DNA of 64,000 nt from Spirosoma rigui. GTDB taxonomy: Bacteria > Bacteroidota > Bacteroidia > Cytophagales > Spirosomataceae. The translations under genes were made by a program, and so were the position numbers. Positions 50,412-58,395 of the stretch are shown here, in pieces (the stretch's first letter is position 1; each line of letters opens with the position of its first letter). Under the pieces are notes generated by a model. The model had not been told where the DNA came from and ran no database searches. It saw nothing but the letters and a program-made list of their open reading frames with translations. The stretch covers positions 5,084,001-5,148,000 of the forward strand of contig NZ_CP020105.1 in assembly GCF_002067135.1 (NCBI RefSeq). Direction: 5' to 3'.

Positions 50412-51344
50412 ATGAAACGTGTATCGCCCAAACCCCTCGACATTTCCCGCCATCTGCGTTCCCGGCGTCTGGAGCAGGAAGTCGAAAACCGGACGGCTTA
50501 CACCATCGATACGGCCGAGCTGAACATCTACGAAACCCAGCATATTGCCGAACAGGTGGAGCTGACGTTCACCAGCCCGGTGCTCGCCAGCATGATCCGG
50601 GGCAAGAAGGTAATGCACTTGCCAGGTACCCCTTCGTTCGATTTTCTGCCCGGTGAATCGGTCATTGTTCCCGGCCAGGAAACCATGCGCATCGACTTTC
50701 CCGAAGCCCAGACCCAGAACCCTACCCAGTGCCTGGCGCTGGCCATTGCGCCGGACAAGGTCAAGCAGGTTACCGACCTCCTCAACGACCAGGCCCCCCT
50801 CGTCGACAACGCCCAGGGCTGGCAGTTTGGGCAGCATAACTTCTTCCTGACCAATGATGTGCCCATTCACCAGCTCATCAGCCGGCTGATCTACATTTTC
50901 ACCGAGAACAACAAAGCGAAAGAAGTCTTCGCCAACCTTGTCCTGCAGGAACTGGTCGTTCGGCTGATGCAAACCCAGGCACGCAGTATTCTTTTGAGTC
51001 CCGAAACATCGTTTTCCAACATCAACCGGCTGGCGCACGTAGCGCAGTACATCAACAAGCACCTGAACCGCAGTCTCCAGATCAGGGAGCTGGCCGACGA
51101 GGCCTGCATGAGCGAACCGAACTTTTACCGGACGTTCAAAAATACGTTCGGCATGACACCCGTCGATTACATCAACCAGCAACGGATTGCGCTGGCGTCG
51201 AAACTGCTACGTACAACCAACCGCTGTCTGGCCGATGTCAGTCTGGAATGCGGCTTCAACAACCTAACCTATTTCATGAAGCTGTTCCGCCGGGAAATTG
51301 GCCTTTCGCCCGCGCAGTACCGCAAGCAGATTCTGCCCGCCTGA
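50412..51344 (+). CDS. AraC-family transcriptional regulator
   Basis: A 310-residue regulator. The N-terminal part (about 1-200) resembles the AraC_N-type ligand/dimer domain of aldehyde- and alcohol-linked regulators (YTIDTAELNIYETQHIAEQV, PSFDFLPGESVIVPGQETMRIDFPEA). The C-terminal 100 residues hold two helix-turn-helix motifs: LQIRELADEACMSEPNFYRTFKNTFGMTPVDYINQQRI and LADVSLECGFNNLTYFMKLFRREIGLSPAQYRKQ. It is divergent from the aldehyde dehydrogenase operon and is its likely activator. The inducer is unknown but may be an alcohol or aldehyde. Confidence 0.93.
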   Translation: MKRVSPKPLDISRHLRSRRLEQEVENRTAYTIDTAELNIYETQHIAEQVELTFTSPVLASMIRGKKVMHLPGTPSFDFLPGESVIVPGQETMRIDFPEAQTQNPTQCLALAIAPDKVKQVTDLLNDQAPLVDNAQGWQFGQHNFFLTNDVPIHQLISRLIYIFTENNKAKEVFANLVLQELVVRLMQTQARSILLSPETSFSNINRLAHVAQYINKHLNRSLQIRELADEACMSEPNFYRTFKNTFGMTPVDYINQQRIALASKLLRTTNRCLADVSLECGFNNLTYFMKLFRREIGLSPAQYRKQILPA

Positions 51345-51503
51345 AAATAGTTTGCCGCAGCCGATTGCCTTACTCATTTCTGCGTTCTGCCCGCCCCCGT
51401 TTGACCACAATCAGCCCAACGGCCAACACCCGTCAGCCTTAGTCGAAAGGGCGCTTTCTAGCTTTGGCTTTCATGACCGGTAAAGGTTCATGGCAGCTGG
51501 GCT

Positions 51504-54065
51504 ATGCACACACCCCCTTTTTCTTCTTGCTCACCCGACCAACTTTTCCAGCAGCTTCACTCGTCACCCAATGGGCTCGACAGTTCGACAGCAGCGGTAC
51601 GGATTCGGGAGCAGCGAAAACGCCTGAAGATCGAGAGCCGCTTCCGGCGCGAGTTAAAACTGCTCGTCCGTCAGTTTGCCAATCCGCTCGTTCTCCTGCT
51701 GGTTGTAGCCGTTTTTTTGTCGGCGCTCCTGGGCGAAACCTCCGATACGCTCATCATCCTGGTCATTCTGCTCACGACCGGCCTGCTGGGCTTCTGGCAG
51801 GAACTGAACGCCGGACGAGCCATCGAAAAACTGCGGTCCATGATCGCCATGACGCATACGGTCCTGCGGGATGGTACTGGACAGCAGCTACCATCGGACG
51901 AGATCGTTCCCGGCGACGTACTCCTATTCGACGCGGGCGACATCATTCCCGGCGATTGCCGCCTGCTGGATAGCAATGAACTGCACGTTAACGAAAGCGC
52001 ACTGACGGGCGAGTCGTTTCCGGTTGAGAAGATGGCGGGAATAACGGCGGAATCCACGCCCTTGAGCCAGAAAACAAATTGTTTGTGGCAGGGTACGAAT
52101 GTCATCAGCGGCACGGCACGGGCTATCGTGGTCCAAACGGGCAACCAGACGGTGTTTGGTCAGTTGGCCCGCAGCCTCACCCAAACTTCGGAGACGGCCT
52201 TCGAAGCGGGCATCAAACACTTTGGCTACTTTCTGCTACGTATTACCATTGTCCTGGCGCTGATCATTCTGGCCGCTAACCTATATTTTGACAAACCGTT
52301 TTTCGATTCAGTTCTCTTCTCGCTGGCCTTAGCCATCGGTATGGCCCCCGAACTGCTACCGGCCATTATGACCTTCGCCATGTCGGCGGGTGCCCGGCGG
52401 ATGCTGGCCAAAAAAGTGATCGTCAAAAAACTATCGTCGATTTTTAATTTTGGGGAGGTCACGGTCCTCTGCACCGACAAGACGGGCACCATCACGGAGG
52501 GCAACGCCACCGTGAAGGATATTGTGAACTGGCGGGGCGAACCCGACTCCCGCAGTCGGCTTTATGCCTTTCTGAACGCCCGCTTTCAACGGGGCTTTTC
52601 CAACCCAATCGACCGGGCCATTGCCGCCCTACCCCTGTCGACGGATACTTACCAAAAGCTCGACGAGATCCCCTATGACTTTCTCCGAAAGCGGCTCAGC
52701 ATTGCCGTTCGGCACGAAAACCAACGTTTTTTTGTCACAAAGGGCGATCTGAACAGCGTTCTGACCATTGCCCGATACGTGGAGCAGGAACCTGGTCAGC
52801 CGGAGTTACTCAGCGATGCCACCCGGCAGACGATCAACGAGCGGTTTGCTTCGTACTGCCAGCTAGGGTATCGGGTTCTTGGCTTGGCAAGTAAGCAGCT
52901 GACAACTGATTCGATAAGCCGGGCCGATGAAACGGCGCTGACATTCATGGGCTTTATTCTGCTCGAAGATCCCCTGAAAGAAAGCGCACTGGCGTCCATC
53001 AGGCAGCTTCAGCAGCTACAGGTGTCCGTAAAGATCATCACGGGCGACAACCGGTTTGCCGCCCGGCATATTGCTCAACTGATCAGCAGCCGGGAGCCGG
53101 TACTGCTGCGGGGCGATGAGCTGGACGCGTTAACGCCGGAAGCCCTGACGGTACGAGCCGTCCAGACCGACGTATTCGCCGAAATTGAACCCCACCAGAA
53201 AGAGCGAATTGTTAAAGCCCTGCAACAGGCGAAGGAGACGGTTGCCTACATTGGCGATGGTATCAACGACGTAGCCGCCATCCACGCGGCCGACGTGGGC
53301 ATGTCGACCAGCAACGCCGTCGACGTAGCACGGGAGGCCGCCGATTTTGTGTTGTTGCAGAAGGATCTGTCCGTATTGGCCGATGGCATTGTGGAAGGGC
53401 GAAAATCCTTCGCCAACTCCATGAAGTATATTTTTATCACAACGGGCGCTACGTTCGGGAACATGTTCAGTGTGGCGGGCGCTTCCCTGCTGCTCCCTTT
53501 TCTGCCCATGCTTCCCAAGCAGCTCCTGCTTACCAACCTCATCACCGACTTCCCTTTCCTGATTATCGCATCGGATGAGGTCGATGCGCAACAACTCACA
53601 AGCCCCAAAAAGTGGGATATGGGTCAGATCCGAAACTTTATGATCGTTTTTGGTCTGCATAGCTCGCTCTTCGATTTTATCACGTTCTACGTCCTGCACA
53701 ACCATTTCAGGCTCGCAGGCTCCCCCTTTCAAACCGGCTGGTTTCTGGAGTCATCGCTCACCGAACTCATTATCCTGTTCATCATCCGCACCCGAAAACC
53801 TTTCTTTAGAAGCAGACCAGCGAGGTGGCTGATTATAACGGGCGTACTGGCAGCATCCATAGCGATCTACCTGCCTCTTTCGCCACTTGCGCCCGTACTG
53901 GGTTTCTCGCTGGCCCACGCGCAGCAGGTTATAGCACTCGGGCTTATCCTGGTAGCCTACACCGTAACGGCCGATTGGCTGAAACTGGTATTCTTCCGGT
54001 TTAGCAGCGAGCCAAACCGAGCCGTACTGATACAGCAGCCGGGGCTACCGGTGATTGCCCAATAA
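51504..54065 (+). CDS. Magnesium-translocating P-type ATPase (P3B, MgtA-like)
   Basis: An 853-residue membrane ATPase that should import Mg2+. The actuator TGES is at 168-171, the phosphorylated Asp325 is in CTDKTGT, the hinge is YIGDGINDVAAIHAADVGMS, and the helix-4 segment IGMAPELLPAIMTFAMS matches the MgtA/MgtB IGLTPEMLP region. Ten membrane helices are expected. The N-terminus lacks extra metal-binding domains. The C-terminal NLITDFPFLIIASDEVD is also typical of MgtA. The sequence upstream (51345-51503) was searched by eye for a leader peptide or a Mg2+-sensing leader and none was seen. The tRNA-Leu gene is convergent with it. Confidence 0.92.
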   Translation: MHTPPFSSCSPDQLFQQLHSSPNGLDSSTAAVRIREQRKRLKIESRFRRELKLLVRQFANPLVLLLVVAVFLSALLGETSDTLIILVILLTTGLLGFWQELNAGRAIEKLRSMIAMTHTVLRDGTGQQLPSDEIVPGDVLLFDAGDIIPGDCRLLDSNELHVNESALTGESFPVEKMAGITAESTPLSQKTNCLWQGTNVISGTARAIVVQTGNQTVFGQLARSLTQTSETAFEAGIKHFGYFLLRITIVLALIILAANLYFDKPFFDSVLFSLALAIGMAPELLPAIMTFAMSAGARRMLAKKVIVKKLSSIFNFGEVTVLCTDKTGTITEGNATVKDIVNWRGEPDSRSRLYAFLNARFQRGFSNPIDRAIAALPLSTDTYQKLDEIPYDFLRKRLSIAVRHENQRFFVTKGDLNSVLTIARYVEQEPGQPELLSDATRQTINERFASYCQLGYRVLGLASKQLTTDSISRADETALTFMGFILLEDPLKESALASIRQLQQLQVSVKIITGDNRFAARHIAQLISSREPVLLRGDELDALTPEALTVRAVQTDVFAEIEPHQKERIVKALQQAKETVAYIGDGINDVAAIHAADVGMSTSNAVDVAREAADFVLLQKDLSVLADGIVEGRKSFANSMKYIFITTGATFGNMFSVAGASLLLPFLPMLPKQLLLTNLITDFPFLIIASDEVDAQQLTSPKKWDMGQIRNFMIVFGLHSSLFDFITFYVLHNHFRLAGSPFQTGWFLESSLTELIILFIIRTRKPFFRSRPARWLIITGVLAASIAIYLPLSPLAPVLGFSLAHAQQVIALGLILVAYTVTADWLKLVFFRFSSEPNRAVLIQQPGLPVIAQ

Positions 54066-54108
54066 AAAAGCCCCTATCATCAGCTACCTGTGCTGGCAAT
54101 AGGGGCTT
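54062..54108 (-). terminator. Terminator of tRNA-Leu (minus direction)
   Basis: AAGCCCCTAT (54069-54078) and ATAGGGGCTT (54099-54108) form a 10-bp stem. Read on the minus strand it is followed by TTTTTTATT, an intrinsic-terminator tail that overlaps the end of the ATPase gene. Confidence 0.8.
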
Positions 54109-54114
54109 ACTGTG

Positions 54115-54198
54115 TACCGGGAGCCGGACTCGAACCGGCATGTCCTTGCAGACAATGGTGTTTGAGACCATCGCGTCTACCGATTCCGCCATCCCGGC
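54115..54198 (-). tRNA. tRNA-Leu (anticodon CAA)
   Basis: The reverse complement reads GCCGGGATGGCGGAATCGG at the 5' end and GGTTCGAGTCCGGC in the T arm. The anticodon stem-loop is ATGGT-CTCAAAC-ACCAT with anticodon CAA, reading the UUG codon. The acceptor stem GCCGGGA pairs with TCCCGGT (G-U at the end), with A as discriminator; CCA is not encoded. The 84-base length includes the long variable arm of leucine tRNAs. A promoter is at 54248-54278 and a terminator at 54062-54108. Confidence 0.96.
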
Positions 54199-54247
54199 CT
54201 TTAGAATCGTCCTGCCAGTGGCAGGAAGCGTCTGTCAAACGTGGGTG

Positions 54248-54278
54248 CAAAAGTAGGCAACTACCCACATCAATACAA
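54248..54278 (-). promoter_or_regulatory. Bacteroidota-type promoter of tRNA-Leu (TTG-N20-TACTTTTG)
   Basis: On the minus strand TTG (54276-54278) is 20 bases from TACTTTTG (54248-54255), a full match to the -33/-7 layout. Transcription should start near 54241, about 43 bases before the tRNA. It is the best-formed promoter in the window. Confidence 0.75.
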
Positions 54279-55423
54279 GGATTTAAGCGAAACGATTTAC
54301 GAAACCCCTGTGAAATAATGGTGCCGTACGCTAGCCGGGTGTTAATACCCTGACGACCAGTGGCTCCTGTTCGCGCCCGGTCCGTGGTTCAGGCTGAATA
54401 GAACAGCACACGGGCAAGTCACACCAATATTATACTTTAATGAATACTATATATACTTAAACACAACCTTTTGTACATACTGACGCAGATGCTTAACATC
54501 GGCTGTGACCGATGGCATACTATTTGAACTAGTTACTGTGTAGTTACACAAACCTAAACCCCTTAAAGTCAATAGTAAACAGAGAGTAGAGTAAGTCAAG
54601 GATTGAGGACAGGGGTACTAACTAATTAGCCAGATCAATTTTCTAGGGTATGCTTTGTAAGCGATTCATACCAGATCGACACAAGGCGGGCAAATTTTTG
54701 GTTACCAATTAGTTACACCTGTTGAAATGAAAAAGAGAAACCCGCAGTTGGCGCTGCGGGCTCTCCGGAAAACAGCCTCCACCGATTGGTTTCGACTGGG
54801 TATCTTTATGCCTCTCGGACGGTTCTTTCCTCCCTTCAGGTACTCCACCGGGGTCTCCTCACGAATCTGATGTACGGGTAGTCGATGCTTCGTGGGCTGG
54901 AACACAAATCGTTTCGGCCCACAGCACCCACCGGTTCACCCCATCTACGTCTTCGCAAAATTCAGGCCAATTCGACATTACCTGTTCAAATCGGGCGGGC
55001 CAATGCTGGATCAGGCCACCGACAAAAAAACATTGCTCTTTTTTCCGGATACCGGTAATCGGCTACCGATCGGTCGTTTGACCGGCCAGTCAACCTTTTA
55101 ACGATGGGCCATGGCCGTTGGTCACACAACCGATCGCGTAATCTAGGGTATGGACCGATCCTGCCCGGAAAAAAGTGCGTTCAGCCTTACCATTCACTCC
55201 TATACCATGCGTATGACCCGTTTCATGAAAAATTATATCGGCAACAATAGGGCCAGTTGGCAATGGACCAGCATGGCAAGTGCCAACCCGTCTGTTTTAC
55301 CGGCAGTTTCCGTACCTGACCCGGCCAGGCCACCCGATTTGTTCAGCGACTTACCGCCTTAGTCAATCATCCGGTATCCCGCTTTTCTACTATTCCTGCT
55401 GACTATTTTCTCCACGTGTTCGT
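54279..55423. other. Long intergenic region without a convincing gene
   Basis: About 1.1 kb. The part 54400-54700 is AT-rich. A minus-strand intrinsic terminator is seen at 54724-54765 (next feature), implying a transcript that enters from the right. Short open frames at 54702-54905 (minus), 54892-55101 (plus) and 55150-55362 (plus; alternative ATG at 55207 gives 51 residues) have no recognisable motif and are not called as genes; the first runs through the terminator hairpin. Confidence 0.5.
54724..54765 (-). terminator. Intrinsic terminator of an unidentified minus-strand transcript
   Basis: CCCGCAG (54741-54747) and CTGCGGG (54754-54760) with a six-base loop and extra GAG/CTC pairing outside. 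Reading leftward, TTTCTCTTTTTCATTT follows. No gene is called upstream of it on that strand, so the transcript could be a small RNA. Confidence 0.6.
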
Positions 55424-58342
55424 ATGAACCACCTTTCCCTCTTCCAACTCCCCTTTCCTCGATTCATCCGGTCGGGTCAGGCCGCATGGATCATGCGCCG
55501 GCTCGGTTTGTTGTCCGGGTTACCAGCGCACCGGCGCGTACAGACTCTTCGGGTTCCGCGGCTGGCGGGTCTGGCCACGGGCCTGATACTCTACTGGCTG
55601 GTCACTACGGCTGCTCAGGCCCAAACCTGTGGCAATGTTACGTTCACGACCGATCGAATTGCTTCAGCCGCCATTGTACCCGCCCGGAGCGGGACACCCA
55701 CCGGTTTACTCAAGCCAAGCGGAGTCAACACCATCAGCAACGTCACCAACGCCGATATAACCGACGCAGCGCAGCTGGTTCTGGGACTCGTCCTGGCATC
55801 AGAGGATATTTCGACTCAGGTATCGTCGGTGACTCTGCCCGCCGGGGCCACGGCCGGTTACGTGATTCAGCGTAGTGGGCTAAGTCTGGGCGTGGGCCAA
55901 TCCATAACCATACATACCTACCTGGATGGAACACCACAGGATCAGGGTACGGTCAACACTTTACTGGATCTGCCCCTGCTCGGATCGGGCAAAACGTTTG
56001 TGGGTATTCCTACCACCAAGCCATTCAACGAAATTCAGCTTACCGTCAGTGCGCTCGTCAGTGCGTCGACCATCAATGTTTATTATCCGCTGGCGGTGTA
56101 TACGGGCAGCATGACGACCGTGAACCCGACAACGGCAGCGGCCAGTGATGGGTCGGTGAGCGTCTCGCTGGCCGGTATCAATGTTGCCGGTAATGTGCCC
56201 GTAACCTACACCTGGAACACGGGTGGCAGCACCTCAGCCCTGACCGGACTCACAACGGGTACGTACTCAGTTACCGTAAGCCGGACGGGGGCGGGTTGCC
56301 TGTATACGGGTGTAAAAGATATTGGTGCGTTGGCCTGCGGCACGACGCCCCTCACTATGGCTTATTCATCAGGAGTAACGGTGAGCACGGCAACGGTGGG
56401 CGGGGACGTCAGAACCGGCATTTACGGGGCTGCCTGTGTCGGATGTGGGGTCACCAATACGGCTAACGTAGTGGATGCCAGCCTGACCAATGCCGCCCAG
56501 GTCTACGTTGTTGCGGGCATCCTGGCGGGCGGGCGGGTCTCGGTGCTGGACACCCGCCGTACGTATCCCGCCGGCATTCAGGCGGGCTACGTTGTTCAGG
56601 ATGGTGGCTTACTGGGAACAGCCCTTTTCAATGGAACGACGATCCGGACCTATCTGGACGGGGTACTGCAGGAAACGGCCAATGTAACGGGCCTGCTGGA
56701 CCTGCCGTTGCTCACTACCGGCTACTCGTCCATTGGCTTTACTACGACCAAATCGTTCAACGAAGTACAGCTGGATGCCAGCAGCGTGGTGGGGGCGCTT
56801 ATCAACGTCAACGTGGCATACGCCTTTGTCCGTTCGGCAGATGTTACCCTGGCTACCTCCACTACGGCAGCCACGAACGGAACCAATGGCGCGATCAACC
56901 TGACCGTTAGCGGGGGCGTGTCCCCGTATTCCTACGCCTGGAGCAACGGCGCTACGACCCAGGCCATTAGCGGACTGGCTGCGGGTATCTACTCCGTAAC
57001 GGTTACGGGGGGCAATGGGTGTACAGGTACGACATCGGCCACGGTCCTTACTGCGGCACCCAGTTTTTCGTTTACCTGCGCGACGGCCTCGGTTTCGGGT
57101 ACTTTCACCGCCAATGGAACAGGGGGGCAGACCGGCATACTCACCCTTCCCATCGTGAACGCTACGGCGGGGGTAGCCAGCCTGAGTATTGTGTCGGGCA
57201 GTGATTTTATCTCCTCGCCTTCACCCTACACAGCACTGGTTACGGCGGGCCAAACCAGCCTTTCGATTCCCGTGCTGTACGACGGAATGGGCTTGCCGGG
57301 CGTGCGGATTGTCAGCGTCGTTTCCGCCAACGCGACCGGTAGTTGTTCGCCCACCGCCACCATCCTGACGAGTGTGATTCCACCCGTCGTCGCTATCGTA
57401 AGCCCGCTCAACAACAGCACGATCTCGGCATCACCGGAGCCGGTGATTACGGGTACGGCTACCCCAGGGGCGGACATCCTCCTTAAATCGCCCACCAATG
57501 CGAACCTGTGCAGTACTACAGCCTCTCTGGCCGGAACCTGGTTTTGTGCCGTTGGCTTACCAACGGGCCTACAGACTCTCACCGCAATAGCCACCAACTC
57601 GGGCGGGTCGGCAGCGGCACAGGCTACCGTTACGGTCGTTTCCCTACTGTCGGTGACTGGAAGTCCGGCAACACTCACGGCCCTGAGCGGCCAGCCCCGG
57701 TCGGGCAGCGCGGTCAATGCCCTCAATCCCGGGGGTGGTACCTTACCCTACCTGTACAGCGTATTTTCACCCGCGAGTGGTTCGGCTGCGAGTGGTCTTA
57801 CCACTAACACGGCACACGGCGGGGTTACAATCAACGCCATCGACGGGACCTATCTCTATACCTCAACGCCCGGCTACAGTGGTACCGATGTTATCGGCAT
57901 CAACGTGTGTGACTCGGGAACGCCCCAGCAGTGTCAGTCGGCTCTAATTCCTGTCACCGTTACCCCGGCGCAGGGTGTGGGTACTCTCGACTGCCTGACG
58001 CTCCAGTTATCGGGTATTCAGGCCGGAACGGCCAGCGATGGTGTCCTGAAAATGACAGTCGTCGTAGCAACAGGCGGGCAGTTTCCCATATCCCTGAGCG
58101 GCTCCGGTCTATCACTCAGTCAGTCACCCTACGCGCTGATCCTGTCAACGACTGGCGTTCATGTGGTCTACATACCGATCCGCTACGATGGTTCGGCTTT
58201 TGGCCCGGCTTTACTCACAGTCACCGGAGCCGGGGTCTGCTCTCCAAACCTGACGGGTCTTGCCCCACGGGTTGTCAGCAGCCCCGTTCTGAATCTGGGC
58301 AGTACCTGCATTCCACCCTCCGCGGCCATTTTAAGCAAATGA
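55424..58342 (+). CDS. Secreted surface protein with SprB repeats and Ig-like domains
   Basis: A 972-residue exported protein. The N-terminus has a long basic region and then the hydrophobic stretch LAGLATGLILYWLVTTAAQAQT (about 48-68). A unit of about 150 residues (TDAAQLVLGLVLAS, AGYVIQRSGL, YLDGTPQDQ, LLDLPLL, TTKPFNEIQL) occurs twice, each followed by an SprB-type repeat (TTQAISGLAAGIYSVTVTGGNGCTG is the second). Ig-like parts with TPGADILL-type loops follow. There is no clear T9SS C-terminal domain; the protein ends with a Cys and the tail PPSAAILSK. SprB repeats are linked to cell-surface adhesins and gliding in Bacteroidota. It heads the surface cluster that runs to the window end. Confidence 0.85.
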   Translation: MNHLSLFQLPFPRFIRSGQAAWIMRRLGLLSGLPAHRRVQTLRVPRLAGLATGLILYWLVTTAAQAQTCGNVTFTTDRIASAAIVPARSGTPTGLLKPSGVNTISNVTNADITDAAQLVLGLVLASEDISTQVSSVTLPAGATAGYVIQRSGLSLGVGQSITIHTYLDGTPQDQGTVNTLLDLPLLGSGKTFVGIPTTKPFNEIQLTVSALVSASTINVYYPLAVYTGSMTTVNPTTAAASDGSVSVSLAGINVAGNVPVTYTWNTGGSTSALTGLTTGTYSVTVSRTGAGCLYTGVKDIGALACGTTPLTMAYSSGVTVSTATVGGDVRTGIYGAACVGCGVTNTANVVDASLTNAAQVYVVAGILAGGRVSVLDTRRTYPAGIQAGYVVQDGGLLGTALFNGTTIRTYLDGVLQETANVTGLLDLPLLTTGYSSIGFTTTKSFNEVQLDASSVVGALINVNVAYAFVRSADVTLATSTTAATNGTNGAINLTVSGGVSPYSYAWSNGATTQAISGLAAGIYSVTVTGGNGCTGTTSATVLTAAPSFSFTCATASVSGTFTANGTGGQTGILTLPIVNATAGVASLSIVSGSDFISSPSPYTALVTAGQTSLSIPVLYDGMGLPGVRIVSVVSANATGSCSPTATILTSVIPPVVAIVSPLNNSTISASPEPVITGTATPGADILLKSPTNANLCSTTASLAGTWFCAVGLPTGLQTLTAIATNSGGSAAAQATVTVVSLLSVTGSPATLTALSGQPRSGSAVNALNPGGGTLPYLYSVFSPASGSAASGLTTNTAHGGVTINAIDGTYLYTSTPGYSGTDVIGINVCDSGTPQQCQSALIPVTVTPAQGVGTLDCLTLQLSGIQAGTASDGVLKMTVVVATGGQFPISLSGSGLSLSQSPYALILSTTGVHVVYIPIRYDGSAFGPALLTVTGAGVCSPNLTGLAPRVVSSPVLNLGSTCIPPSAAILSK

Positions 58343-58395
58343 CCGCAGGAGCCTCTTTTGTCTCCCCCCACCTGTCGAATCTTAACCGATTAACT

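Noticed and set aside
51345-51503. A magnesium riboswitch or leader peptide before the MgtA-like gene
   Set aside because: The 159-base spacer shows no convincing stem-loop series or proline-rich short frame.
54115-54198. tRNA-Leu as an integration site for a mobile element
   Set aside because: No integrase, no direct repeat of the tRNA end and no phage-like genes were seen in the flanking DNA.
54702-54905. 67-codon open frame on the minus strand
   Set aside because: Its last part runs through the terminator hairpin at 54724-54765, it needs a GTG start, and it has no recognisable motif.
57931-58395. N-terminal extension of the large repeat protein
   Set aside because: The frame is open from 57931 but overlaps the coding end of the previous gene in another frame and has no signal peptide; the signal-bearing start at 58396 is preferred.
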